Position numbers and translations under genes: made by a program. From Sipunculus nudus (Eukaryota > Annelida > Sipuncula > Golfingiida > Sipunculidae), in NCBI GenBank assembly GCA_026874595.1, contig CM049312.1:64760929-64824928 (forward strand): 64,000 bases of DNA, written 5' to 3'. The stretch's first letter is position 1, and each line of letters starts with the position of its first letter. A model generated the notes under the pieces. The model was not told the DNA's origin. It saw only the letters and a list, made by a program, of their open reading frames with translations, and searched no databases. Positions 24,659 to 34,649 of the stretch are shown here, piece by piece.

Positions 24659-26599
24659 ATGGCGACAGGAGGTGTCAGAGGCGACTACGATTATATTGAC
24701 CAGGTTCTTATCTGTCAGATTTGTCTGAATCCTTTAGTGAGCGGGAGAGCTCGTATATTATCATGTCTCCATACTTTTTGTGAAGCTTGTTTGGAAAATA
24801 TTTTGTCACGACAGCCTGGGAAACAAATCACATGCTCCATCTGCCGGCAGCAGACTGAACTACAACAAGGTCTGGTGTCTGATATCCCGCTTAACTTTAA
24901 CATTGATCAAGCACAGCGAATGGCGGAAGTAATGTCCCAATCTGCACTTTGTTCCAAATGTTGTAAAAAGAAAGAATACGTACCAGCGACACAAATTTGT
25001 ATATCATGTAGACGTCACATGTGTGACACTTGTAAAAAACAACATGACAAATTTCCAGGATTTTCCGCTCATCAGGTGGAACAGTTGGGACATGGACCTT
25101 CCGGCCCAAGTGAACATTTATGTAATACCCACAATTCCCCAGTTTGCTTGTACTGCAGAAAATGTAAAGTTTTGTTGTGCGCACAATGCCTGACGGAGGA
25201 AACGCATGATTCTCACCCTGACGATATTAAGACCGTGGACAACGCACTATGTGATATGCAAACAATGTTATTGGACAAAAAAGGTGTGCTTGTAAAACAC
25301 TTAGAATTCGTGAGAGAGAAGATAGAAGTCAAAACAAAACAACTGGATCATTTAGCAGGTGTAGAGAAGGATATCATTCAGACAAAAGATTTGTTGAAGT
25401 CCTGTATAGACAAAAGCGGAAGTGACTTGCTAAAAGAATTGAAGGATAAATATATAGCAAAGATACAAAGGCAAAAAGCCAATTTAGCCGACATTCTTAA
25501 CAGAGGATCGTCAAGTCTGAAAGCGATAGAAGAATTTGAACTGATTAAAACTATTCATTCTTTGGATAGCAGCGAAACTTGGATCCAGGATACATCAGAA
25601 TTGGAACAAAAAATTTCCGGACTAAAGAACGAAGTAGAAATAGCGATGGTTAAGCTTACAAATGAACTACAAGTGTCAGTCATTGGTAAATTAGAAAAGA
25701 CTGACCTACCACTACTGGTGCGTGCACCTGATAGGCAGGATTTGTTGACCCCGGAAGATCTGATTAAATTGTCAAAATTCCTAAGTACTCCAGCAGCATT
25801 TAGACCCACAATGAACAAAAGCTACATAAACTTAGAATTCCCTGTTAATACATATAGGGATATTGCAATATTGGTAGATGGCTCTGCTGTATTCGTTCGA
25901 GAGTCTTATGACGAAATAATGAGGATAAATCGTCAAGGTAATTTATTATCAAGATACAAACTTGACGGGGACGATAAAATAAAAACAATGTCAGCATTCA
26001 ATAAAACTATCATATGTACATTTCATGAAAAATCTGAATTTCTAGAACTTGCACTTGTTGGTAACAACCTAACTCTGCCAAAGTTACACAGTACACACGA
26101 CATCAATGCTGATGATGTATGTGTAGACTGTAGCGGGAATATAATCCTGTATGACGCGGAAACGGTGACGAAACTCGACAGCCGGGATAACATCGTGTGG
26201 CAGAAGACCGTGAAGATATGTGACCGTGTAAAATCTGGTCTGTTGGACAATAAACAATGTTATCTGGTAAATTACTACTCACCGAAAAAGACAGAAATAT
26301 GGAATAAGGAAGGTGACCATATAGGGATATTAAAGTACGTACCCCATCAGCATTTCCTGGGTGTTATAAACATGACTGTGAGTCACAGAGGTACCTTTAT
26401 TGTGTCACATCGGTGCGACCTCTGTGATACTCGCAAAGTGACGGAGTACGCTCCAGACGGCTCGTTTATCAGACACCTGCTGACTGAGGAGGACGGAGTA
26501 CGCTTGCCCTACAGGGTATCATGTGATCAGCAGGGATACATGTGGGTCACTGATACCTATTACAGGGATCCATCAGTAAGAATCTACAAACTCTCCTAA
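24659..26599 (+). CDS. TRIM-B: intact TRIM-like E3 ubiquitin ligase
   Basis: Single uninterrupted frame of 646 residues. RING C3HC4: Cys19, 22, 36, His38, Cys41, 44, 59, 62. A B-box 1-like finger (about 98-138) has Cys98, 101, 114, 117, 122, 125 with His129 and His138. B-box 2 (155-186) is Cys155, His158, Cys166, 169, 174, 177, His183, 186. A charged coiled coil runs from about 200 to 290. The C-terminal 300 residues carry blade-like repeats (VDGSAVFVRES, VDCSGNIILYD, VSHRGTFIV, SCDQQGYMWVTDTYY) typical of NHL-like six-bladed propellers of TRIM2/3/32/56/71-like proteins. By family knowledge, RING and B-boxes drive ubiquitin transfer and the propeller binds targets; an innate-immune role is inference. 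The start at 24659 was chosen over 24644 because of the acceptor at 24653 and conservation of MATGG in paralogues. TRIM-D is its closest paralogue. Confidence 0.9.
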   Translation: MATGGVRGDYDYIDQVLICQICLNPLVSGRARILSCLHTFCEACLENILSRQPGKQITCSICRQQTELQQGLVSDIPLNFNIDQAQRMAEVMSQSALCSKCCKKKEYVPATQICISCRRHMCDTCKKQHDKFPGFSAHQVEQLGHGPSGPSEHLCNTHNSPVCLYCRKCKVLLCAQCLTEETHDSHPDDIKTVDNALCDMQTMLLDKKGVLVKHLEFVREKIEVKTKQLDHLAGVEKDIIQTKDLLKSCIDKSGSDLLKELKDKYIAKIQRQKANLADILNRGSSSLKAIEEFELIKTIHSLDSSETWIQDTSELEQKISGLKNEVEIAMVKLTNELQVSVIGKLEKTDLPLLVRAPDRQDLLTPEDLIKLSKFLSTPAAFRPTMNKSYINLEFPVNTYRDIAILVDGSAVFVRESYDEIMRINRQGNLLSRYKLDGDDKIKTMSAFNKTIICTFHEKSEFLELALVGNNLTLPKLHSTHDINADDVCVDCSGNIILYDAETVTKLDSRDNIVWQKTVKICDRVKSGLLDNKQCYLVNYYSPKKTEIWNKEGDHIGILKYVPHQHFLGVINMTVSHRGTFIVSHRCDLCDTRKVTEYAPDGSFIRHLLTEEDGVRLPYRVSCDQQGYMWVTDTYYRDPSVRIYKLS

Positions 26600-26662
26600 T
26601 TGATTTGGACAAATTTGATATAATCAATGAAACACACTAGGATACAAAATTTTATTTTATAG

Positions 26663-26740
26663 CCTTCGATGATCTAAATGCACAATACTTTCTTTATTCA
26701 TCATTCATCAGTTAGAGCCACTGGGAGGCCATGTATCTAG
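26663..26740 (+). other. Conserved 3' block (TRIM-B)
   Basis: CCTTCGATGATCTAAATGCAC directly after an acceptor-like TTTTATTTTATAG, then CTTTATTCATCATTCATCAG and AGAGCCACTGGGAGGCC. Probably 3' UTR. Confidence 0.55.
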
Positions 26741-26804
26741 ATGACGGTTCACTTCAGTTTTCACAAAAGCCCATTCCTAGTCAGACCATACATATAGGGC
26801 AGGG

Positions 26805-26870
26805 TCAGGTACTTGTACCTGTACCTCGGTACACAATTAAGAGTACCTGTGCCTGTACCTGTACCTGGCT
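26805..26870 (+). repeat. GTACCT minisatellite
   Basis: Imperfect tandem GTACCT/GTACCTGTACC hexamers, shorter in the duplicate near 53015-53065. Confidence 0.7.
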
Positions 26871-27227
26871 GTCATGAGTAGGAAGTACCTTGCACCTGTA
26901 GCTGTATCTGGTAAAAGTTATACCAGATGCATGTGTGGCACTGGAAATGGGTCAATTGCAAAGTACTATGGTTTGGTCACTTGCATAGACAAAGCTGTTA
27001 ACCCTGTCAGGGCAGGTATGTATCTCCGGAATCGGTCAAGCATTCGTCCCTGCTGCTTTTAAAGTTGAGTTGGTTAGCTGGGCAGACAAGCTGGTGAACC
27101 TCCATACTCAAAGCAGCGTATATACTTTCTAAGAAAACAGAAATCGTTTAATTTTGATAGTGAACTACTTTGATAATTCTTTTCTTCGATGGTCCAGAGT
27201 GAAATATCTTATGTTTTGATATAATGG

Positions 27228-27250
27228 TGGGGGGGGGGGGGGGGGGGGGA
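27228..27250 (+). repeat. Poly-G tract
   Basis: About 21 consecutive G. The duplicate at 53376-53384 has a shorter run, so length is unstable. Confidence 0.9.
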
Positions 27251-28299
27251 GGAGGTGAGGTCTGACCATTAATAACAAAATGAAAATTTATTGAATTAGA
27301 AAAAATAACAAAAAAAAGTTATTGGTCTGAATTTCGAGGATATATTCCAGACTATAACGTTACTACTGAAGAAACTGACATAAATGAGCCCTTAAAGCCC
27401 AGACGAAGGCTGATAAACAAAATTTGTAACGTGCGTGAAAACCAGCTGTGAGAACCTGAACGAAACAATGTTTCGTTTTAATTTTTTTAACATCTGACCA
27501 GCCATGCTACGACTGCACATGAAATTATTAAGGCTACTCATAAGTGGAGAAAATGTTTGTGTACCGTTTATTCATGAAATATTAAGAAATCCAATTGTAA
27601 TGAACCAGTTACAATAACCAGACAAACTGTTGTAGTATAAATGGAGTTTCCAATTAAACACCGCAGAATTTCATACTTAACTGCAAATATAATTTTATTT
27701 ATTCTTATATATCAATATAATCATGCACAACAAATTCTTAAAATTTTAAAGGCAGGACTTGATACCCTATACCACTATTTATCAAGAAATAAAAAAAAAT
27801 ATCTGACCATGTAATGTTATAATTCATGTAGTTTTATAATAATTATGAAATGTCCGTTGCTTGACTTATTTCTATGTATGAGCTGTTTTATGCCTGGCTG
27901 TACAAATGTCAAGTGCATTGTATAAAGTAGGGTTTTGGCATCCTTCTGTCATGTTACAAAACTAGATGTGACCACATATTTATTTACTATTTTTATCGTA
28001 AGATGATGATTACAAAGCAGTTGAACGATCAAATATGATTATAACTTTATATAGTCAGCAAGAAAATAACATGATCCCTGACGATTTACGTGCGTTTGAA
28101 AGGTGTTACTCGTCCACCAAAAGGTGGTGTGGACAAAGGGGATTTTCTGGACTCAATCCGGCCTATCCTAAAGCAGCGTACCTGCAGCATAATTAAATCT
28201 CAGGCTTGCCAACGGCGGGTTTTGGGGTCTATCATCCATCGTGCTTAAGTTATTTACATTATTATTGCTATAGGGCCAAGATCTACATATAAACACAAG
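27251..28299. other. No gene; sequence absent from the other duplicate
   Basis: The duplicate copy goes from the poly-G almost directly to the counterpart of 28300, so about 1 kb here is either inserted or was deleted from the other copy. No coding or terminal-repeat signature is visible. Confidence 0.45.
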
Positions 28300-28460
28300 G
28301 AACAACAACCATATGGCCCCGATGCTGTACGTTGATTTAATGACACGTGTTAGGAAAACGGCACGTACACATGGAGTGACATCATTATCCTCTATGACGT
28401 CAGGACCCGTACTCGAAAGATGGCCATGTCGTCACCTGTTACGTCCCTGTGTAAACAATT
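28300..28460 (+). repeat. Duplicated segment c2
   Basis: Matches about 53475-53625, including CGATTTA, TCCTCTATGACGTCAGGACC versus TCCTCTGTGCCGTGACGACC, TACTCGAA and GATGGCCAT. Confidence 0.75.
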
Positions 28461-28640
28461 GACCTATCCACCAGGGCCCTGTTGCATTAACATGGCTTAA
28501 GCCCGATACGACCCGTTTTTTACTTAAGCCCGGTGCGAAACGACATAAGTCTGTCGCAATAAAATAAAACGAGGAGGCTTATGCCCGGTACGGGGCTTAA
28601 GACCTAAGCCTGCTCCGAGTTTGCTTAAGCCCAGGAAAAA
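28461..28640. mobile_element. Inserted palindrome-rich element
   Basis: Absent from the duplicate at 53625. It begins near GGGCCCTGTTGCATTAACAT, a start typical of invertebrate MITEs, and contains GGCTTAAGCCCG, TACTTAAGCCCGG, GGGGCTTAAG and GCTTAAGCCC, which are self-complementary CTTAAG cores in several copies. It is probably a non-autonomous element; the right end is unclear. Confidence 0.4.
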
Positions 28641-28839
28641 GTCAGCCGGTCGTTGTTTGCACGGACTTATGAGACAGCGTTGTCCAGACATTTATGGTCA
28701 GCGAGAACGGAACATCGATATACCGGGACTATTCATAAATAATACATTTGTGATGGAGAGGGAGACGATTGCTTACTTCAGCAACTTCATGTTGAGGTAC
28801 TAGACGGTGGACATGAGGGGATGAAACGGACTATAATTA

Positions 28840-29760
28840 CCTTTTGAATAATGTTGCTTTCAGACAAACAAACACACCGACAAACCAACGCCACCAAAAG
28901 CATAACCCCCGGCGCTTGGCGAAGGTAATAAAGAAATGGTCCTGATGAAACGAATTTTCTATGGTTGAAGGTCAAAGCGCAAAATTATCATATTGTCTGG
29001 TTAAGATCAGGCCGAAGACTGCAGTCTCTTTCATGCAAAACAAACAGGTACTCAAATTCATTTTTAACCGAAAGCCATAGTATAATTAATGCTTAGACAC
29101 ATCACAATATTATTACTGTTTTTTTTATTTAATTTGAATGATTATCATTTTTTATTATTGTCCCAATTCTTTTGGGACTTATCAATATGTCATAAAATAT
29201 CACCCGCAATGCATATTCCTGTATTGGTATGAAATAAAGTTAATATCTTGTATCTTGTATCTCGTTAAAGATATTACGGAAACTTGGATTTACGCAGTTT
29301 TAACGGATCCTGGTCCTTGGCTCTATGCGTGCTATTTTACCGACATAAAACAGGTCTTTACGCTTACGTTTAACCAGGTACCATCGCATTCTTACTGGAA
29401 CTTGACCGAACTCTGTTCTTGTGACCATCTACTTAATTTACGTTTATGGTATACAATTTTATTTTATCTCCTTCCCACGCGATAGTGTCTCGTTCCCATG
29501 CGATAAAAATGCACACGTTAGAAATCTTAATGTAGAGAAACATGCCATAAGGATTTAAGATGTAAGACTTACTGTAGTGTCTATCTATACTTATTGCGTT
29601 GGAACTTGATAGTTATTGTGTAGGAACGAGATAATAATCACATGGGAACGAGATATTTTCGAATGAGAACGAGATAATTATTGCATGGAAACGAGATGCT
29701 ATCGCGTGGGAACCAGATGAAAAATAATTTTCTGTGGGTCCTATATGAGCTGACTGAATT
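28840..29760 (+). repeat. Duplicated segment c3
   Basis: Matches about 53690-54640: CAGACAAACAAACA, CGCTTGGCG, GAGGTAATAAAG, ATTATCATATTGTCTGGTTA, ACATCACAATATTATT, TTAACGGAT, GCTTACGTTTAACCA. Part of it (about 28990-29110) also recurs at 37205-37330. Confidence 0.8.
29475..29718. repeat. 21-bp minisatellite with inverted arms, copy 1
   Basis: The left arm CGCGATAGTGTCTCGTTCCC runs forward. The right arm (29590-29718) holds several copies of its complement (GGGAACGAGATA, GAGAACGAGATAATTATTGC, GAAACGAGATGCTATCGCG). The period is about 21 bases. The whole can fold into a long imperfect hairpin. The counterpart is at 54305-54545, and the unit resembles the 21-bp array at 61790. Confidence 0.65.
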
Positions 29761-29823
29761 TCGGACCGACTTCACTAAATATCAAAACAAACCACGCATA
29801 AAAATACACACATTGTGGCACAA

Positions 29824-29873
<50 letters not shown>
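29824..29873. repeat. (CA)n(TA)n microsatellite
   Basis: CA run of about 13 units followed by a TA run. Confidence 0.95.
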
Positions 29874-29881
<8 letters not shown>

Positions 29882-29974
29882 TATCAACCCTGTTAGTACC
29901 ATAACAAGCACATAAACAAAGTGCACTTTGCTCTTAAATGTAATTCATGCCTGGTGTAACTCTGTCCCCGTTTC

Positions 29975-30680
29975 CAGAGCGTATACTTTTGCACTCAATA
30001 AAGATATTGCGATCTGTTATAGCCTATGTATATTTATGGTTACCGCCTCTATGTTTAAAACTTACAACCTTGCATAGAAAGTTAATATGCCGACTGCGTT
30101 TGTGGTATGGCAGCCTGGCGTCTGTTTCTTCCCATCAGATTGTACATAAGTATACCATATATCACCTGTGTCACCCTGGGCCAGCCAATACTGGATTATA
30201 CTCCTGGCAGGGACCGGTTCCTCTCATAGAACACATTCGTGCTGTTACTATAGACTGACATCTCCGGTCCCCTAGCAACGTAAACACCCACGTCCCCATT
30301 AGACTTGGCCTAGCCTAAACCATGAAAGGATATCTCCCTTTAGATTTTAAATTACTAGGCCGCTACCCGCCAATATCAGATTCAAACACAAAACCCCAAC
30401 GCAGCTGCTCCGACACGGCAGTCCTTTCATTACTGGGACTGGTCTAGTTTGCTGGTACAACTCTATTCATTTTTTAGGTTCAACAGTCAGTGGGTGCTTT
30501 GAAATGGTCAGTTAAAATCCCATGCTTATTGCCAGCTGATTATTTTGCACGTGTAAACCAATTAAACTTCATCCACTGGATAAACTGCAAAGTTCCTTAC
30601 AGTCGACGCTGCAAAAGTCACTTCACAAAAGTATGTCATGTCGTTTCTAATGATTTTTGGAAAATTTTGTAAAAGTACCC
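29975..30680 (+). repeat. Duplicated segment d, copy 1, with SINE-like patch
   Basis: Matches 55985-56680 (ATTGCGATCTGTTATAGCCT, CACCCTGGGCCAGCCAATAC, CCCCTAGCAACGTAA, CAACAGTCAGTGGGTGCTTT). On the minus strand, about 30350-30450 has a B-box-like GTTTGAATCTG (TTCGAATCTG in the duplicate) behind a GACTGCC string. This could be a tRNA-derived SINE head, but I cannot draw a cloverleaf. Confidence 0.7.
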
Positions 30681-30869
30681 TCCTTAGGATAGACTTGGCA
30701 TCAATAAAAATAAAAAGACAAAAAAGCAAGCCTGGCCACAGACGTATTTTTGCGACAAAGGGACGAGGGCCACCTTCGTAAATTATAATACAGATTAGGT
30801 GGCACATATGTATAAGAGGGGCATAAATGATTCGACTAAGCACTGATGGTCCTTAGAAAGTATTCTTAT

Positions 30870-31450
30870 TTTTACTGTGTTATTCTGAAAACAAGATTTT
30901 TCCGTGCACAAATACACGTTTATGCATTGACATGTGCTGCTGAAGTTTTATCAATACACAATATTGTTGATATATAGCCAAGGGGAATTATATTCCGTAT
31001 ATATGAACACTGATTAACGGAGTGAAATAAGTGTTTTTATAATTGTAAAAGCCAGTGACCGGCATAGTGTGTGTATGTGTATGGGATTGTCCGGGTGGAT
31101 GCATGCGATGGAATTACTGGAAATTGTGGAATAAATTCTACCTTCTATATGTAACATATGTACACTTGCTTGACCCGCTCTGTGTAGTTTATAAATAGAC
31201 TTACGACCTATCGGTTAGAAATAATATGCTCTATATGAAGTATGTACATTAAATGGTATCAGTGAGGACCATCTAGAAGTATTACGTTTTATTTTGATTT
31301 TGCTAAAACGATAATTTAAGATCCATAGACATTTCTAGTCTTTACATTATTTACGATATTCCCCACAATTTGGCGTTTGTTCATGTTTACCGCAGGCTAT
31401 ATCACACTGATTCATTTATATTAGATTACATTAAGATACATAGATGCATT
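30870..31450 (+). repeat. Duplicated segment e, copy 1 (upstream of TRIM-C)
   Basis: Matches 57497-59060 in pieces: TTCTGAAAACAAGATTTTT, CCAGTGACCGGCATAGTGTG, GGGATTGTCCGGGTGG, ACATATGTACACTTGCTTGA, CGCAGGCTAT. Compared with the other copy it lacks the stretch at 57570-57845 that carries the presumed first exon of TRIM-E. Confidence 0.75.
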
Positions 31451-31594
31451 ATATTCTAATAATCTAACATAAAAAAAAATAAACTAGACGACCATAGGCC
31501 GAACGCTTGCCGAAAATAGAAAATTAAAGACAGAAGGAGAGACAGAACATACTGTAGGTTTTCAATCAATGGAATGACTCTCACGGCCATTGTC

Positions 31595-32245
31595 GAGAAG
31601 TTGTAACCCGTAGAATGACATATGAGACATTGGAACAAGCAAGCAGATAAAACTGACAACAAAAGACGAACAGACAGACATACTGACAATGTGAGACAAG
31701 ATTAACACCAGAAGACTTAACCAAGTTATGAAGAAGACTCAGAGGAAGACAATAAGCTATAGTTTATATAAAAGAGGTTGGAGATATGGCCAACACATGA
31801 TATGTGTAGGAGGGTCGAGTCAAGCGCCCCCTAGCGATCATATCCGGAAAATGGGAAGTAAAATTTTGATATATTGGTATAAGACATAAGTTATATCAGT
31901 TTCAAAAGGATTCCTTAAAATCTGTGGCCTGTAGAATGCTATATGTGAGACGCAAGAGCAAGCAGGCGAATTTGAGGACAACTGACAAACAGACCGACAA
32001 ACTGACAAAGTGACACAAGATTGTTATCAGATGACTACACCAGCTTATGGAGTAGACTCAGAGGAAGAAAATAAGCTATAGTTTATGTAATTTAGGCTTA
32101 TTATTTTGGAGATATGGTCAAAACATGATATTTAAAGAGATTCGCATCCGGCGTCCCCTAGCGGCCGTATTAAAAAATGTAAAGAAGATTTCGAGATACC
32201 AGAGTAAGACTTACGATATATCAGTTTCAAAAGTATTCCTGCAAC
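31595..32245 (+). repeat. Tandem duplication of about 0.33 kb
   Basis: 31595-31912 and 31920-32245 are diverged copies: CCGTAGAATGACATATGAGA / CTGTAGAATGCTATATGTGA, GACTCAGAGGAAGA, TAAGCTATAGTTTAT, CGCCCCCTAGCG / CGTCCCCTAGCG, ATATCAGTTTCAAAAG. It is absent from the corresponding place upstream of TRIM-E. Confidence 0.75.
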
Positions 32246-32426
32246 ACTGTGGCCTCCCGGGCAAGATAAATGAAATTTGGAAATATCTCGGAGATTTCCG
32301 GCAAGCAATAAAATACTTCTTCAACAGTCGTATAATATTATGATCCTTCTTTTCTCGCTCCAAAACAGCATTTCATGAATGAATGTTATTTCTGTCGAAT
32401 GCATTTTAGGAGATAACGTACATTCG

Positions 32427-32440
32427 TTATACTTACACAG
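32427..32440 (+). promoter_or_regulatory. Splice-acceptor-like site before TRIM-C
   Basis: GTTATACTTACACAG ends four bases before the ATG at 32445 and is identical in context to the site before TRIM-E. Confidence 0.5.
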
Positions 32441-32444
32441 GAAA

Positions 32445-33934
32445 ATGGCAACGGGAGGAATTAGATGGAACATTGATACTTTCGACCATGTATTACTCTG
32501 TCAGATCTGCCAGAATCCGTTGGTCAACCGAAATTGCCGGATGCTTTCATGTCTGCATGCTCCATCTGTCGCCAAGAGACTGAATTACCTCAAAGGCTTA
32601 TGACTGATCTTCCTAAGAACTTTAACAATGAGCACACCCAAGAAATGGTTGAAACTGTGATCCAAACTGCACTTTGTGCCAAATGTTGTAAGAAGAATGA
32701 GTACATACATGCGGCATATATATGTATTATTTGTAGACTGCAGATGTGTGATACTTGCAGAAGTCAACAAGACAAATTTCCAGGATTTTTGGCACATCAG
32801 GTAGAAACATTGACATATGATGTACCAAGCCACGGGGAAAATAAATGGTAAACACACAAGTCACCGTTCTGTTTGTTTTGTACAAAATGTAAGGTCCTTC
32901 TGTGTACACAGTGCACGGCAGAGGGTAACCATGACTCACACGTTGACGACATTCAAAGCTTGGATGATACTTTATCTGAAACGAAAACACTGTTACTGGA
33001 CAAGAAAGGTGTAGTTGCAAGACATATTGATTTTGTAAGAGAGAAGGTAGAAGTGAATAGGAAACAGCTGGAATACATAATAAGTGTAGAAAAAGACATT
33101 ACGGATGCTGCAGATTCCTTTAAGTCGTGTACAGATGAAAGTGTGGAAAGCTTAATCAAAGACCTAAATATAAATTGCAAATAAAAAATAGACAAGAGAA
33201 GACTAATCTGACTGATATACTAAAGAGATGCATGTCTTGCCTACAGATAATGAAGGAATTTGAAGTAAACAGAACTGCTCAGATACGGATGAGAGGCGAG
33301 TCATGGACACAGGACACCTCTGATCTTGAGCGGCTCATATCTGAACTGAAGTAGAAAGAAAATATCCCGATGGTTAAGTTCATAAAAGACTACAAGTTTC
33401 AACCATCGGTATGTTAGACAAAACTGAACTACCGCTGCCAAAGCCCGAATACTGTGGATTGCTGACTCCAGAAGCGGGAATATAACCCTGTATAACAAGG
33501 AGACAACGAGGAAACATCGTTTGGCAGAAGAATGTCACGGGGGATGTCATCGTGTTAAATCTGTACTTTCAAAAAATAAACAGTGTTATCTGGTAAATTA
33601 CTCCTCACCAAAAAAGACGGAAATATGGAATGAGGCAGGTGAAGTGATAGGGACATTTAAGTACCCGCCTCACAAGCATCCCCTAGATGTATGTGACATG
33701 ACTGTGAGTCATAGAGGAACCTTTATTGTGACACATGGGTGTAACACCTGTAACTTGGGAAGTTCCTACAGAGTGACGGAGTACGCGCCAGACGGCTCGT
33801 TAATGAGACATCTGCTAACCCAAGGAGAGGGAGTACTGTACCCAGATCGAGTCTCATGTGATCAGGAAGGGTACATGTGGATCACTGATACCAACTTCCT
33901 GTTTCCAGCCATACATATCTACAAACTCTTCTAA
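32445..33934 (+). pseudogene. TRIM-C: heavily damaged TRIM-like pseudogene
   Basis: Closest to TRIM-E. Lesions relative to E: a 61-base deletion inside the RING (after CTGCA at about 32558), which shifts the frame and removes the middle zinc ligands; a stop at 32848 at the first B-box 2 ligand; TAA at 33182 in the coiled coil; a TAG near 33352; further frame errors near 33390; and a deletion of about 375 bases that joins LTPE to SGNI near 33470. B-box 1 (about 32670-32810) and the last 130 codons (from 33521, ending FPAIHIYKLF) are still readable. No functional product is expected. Confidence 0.85.
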
Positions 33935-34034
33935 GTTCTAACTATCATTCATATAAATTTTTCTGTTGTATGGATGTGCTCCATTTCTATTGTATCATGA
34001 TTCTTATAGTGTGGCAGATAACTTGCCAGCAGTG

Positions 34035-34175
34035 GGCTCGTTGATCACACAGCTGCTGACTCGGGAGGACACAGTACGCCGGCCGTATACTGGGTCTCAT
34101 GTGATCAACAGGAATACATGTGGTTCACGGATACCTATCCCAGGGATCAAATAATAGGTATCTACAAACTCATTT
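34035..34175 (+). pseudogene. Relic second C-terminal tail behind TRIM-C
   Basis: The sequence resembles the last 40 codons of the TRIM propeller: GSLI, QLLTREDTVRRPY, then in another frame YMWFTDTYPRDQIIGIYKL. It ends at the lost stop and is followed by the conserved 3' block. It matches B/D-like endings (TYYRDP) better than the FLFPAIHIYKLF ending of TRIM-C itself. A shorter version lies behind TRIM-E. Confidence 0.7.
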
Positions 34176-34244
34176 ATTTTGTTTTTCACAAAATTGTTAA
34201 AATCTCTAAAACAATCTTGCATACATGTTTTATTTCTTTTAGAG

Positions 34245-34320
34245 CACTCGATGATCTAAATGCACATTTCTTTACTCATCATTCAAAAGTTAATGCCACT
34301 GGGATGACGGTCTGAAGTCC
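34245..34320 (+). other. Conserved 3' block (TRIM-C)
   Basis: CACTCGATGATCTAAATGCAC after an acceptor-like TTTCTTTTAGAG, then TTTCTTTACTCATCATTCA and GCCACTGGGA. Confidence 0.55.
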
Positions 34321-34616
34321 ACTCTGACAAAAGCCAGTTTCCACCCCGCTAGCTAAATCATACACACAGGGGCAGCCTACACAGCCTTATTAGTTGCAAG
34401 AGTCAAATTTATATGGGATAAATCATGTTTCTATGACCTCTATTAATGACCTCTTTTGATTGAAATGAATTAATAAATGACCTTTATTAATTTTAAGTAA
34501 CCAAATGATACCTCTTTAAACGGAATATACTTTTTCAACATATAGATGTGATCACTTGATTAAATTCTTTGTACATAGATTCATGCATTTTTTTATAATG
34601 GCTGTAGGTACATTTA

Positions 34617-34641
34617 TATGTGTGTGTGTGTGTGCAATAAA
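34617..34641 (+). terminator. GT repeat and polyadenylation signal, TRIM-C
   Basis: A (GT)n run, then AATAAA at 34636. The counterpart behind TRIM-E is at 61711. As TRIM-C is a pseudogene this is a relic signal. Confidence 0.4.
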
Positions 34642-34649
34642 TAAAATTT

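Larger units (their letters stand above)
26600..27240 (+). repeat. Duplicated segment c1 (3' flank of TRIM-B)
   Basis: Matches 52806-53385 behind TRIM-D almost without interruption, including GATTTGGACAAATTTG after the stop, TGATCTAAATGCACAATACT, CTGGGAGGCCA and AAATCGTTTAATTT. It shows that gene and flank were duplicated together. Confidence 0.9.

Noticed and set aside
30150-30258. Short conserved frame YTI(C/Y)HLCHPGPANTGL in both copies of segment d
   Set aside because: It lies in duplicated non-coding sequence, has no start or domain, and its conservation is no better than that of the surrounding DNA.
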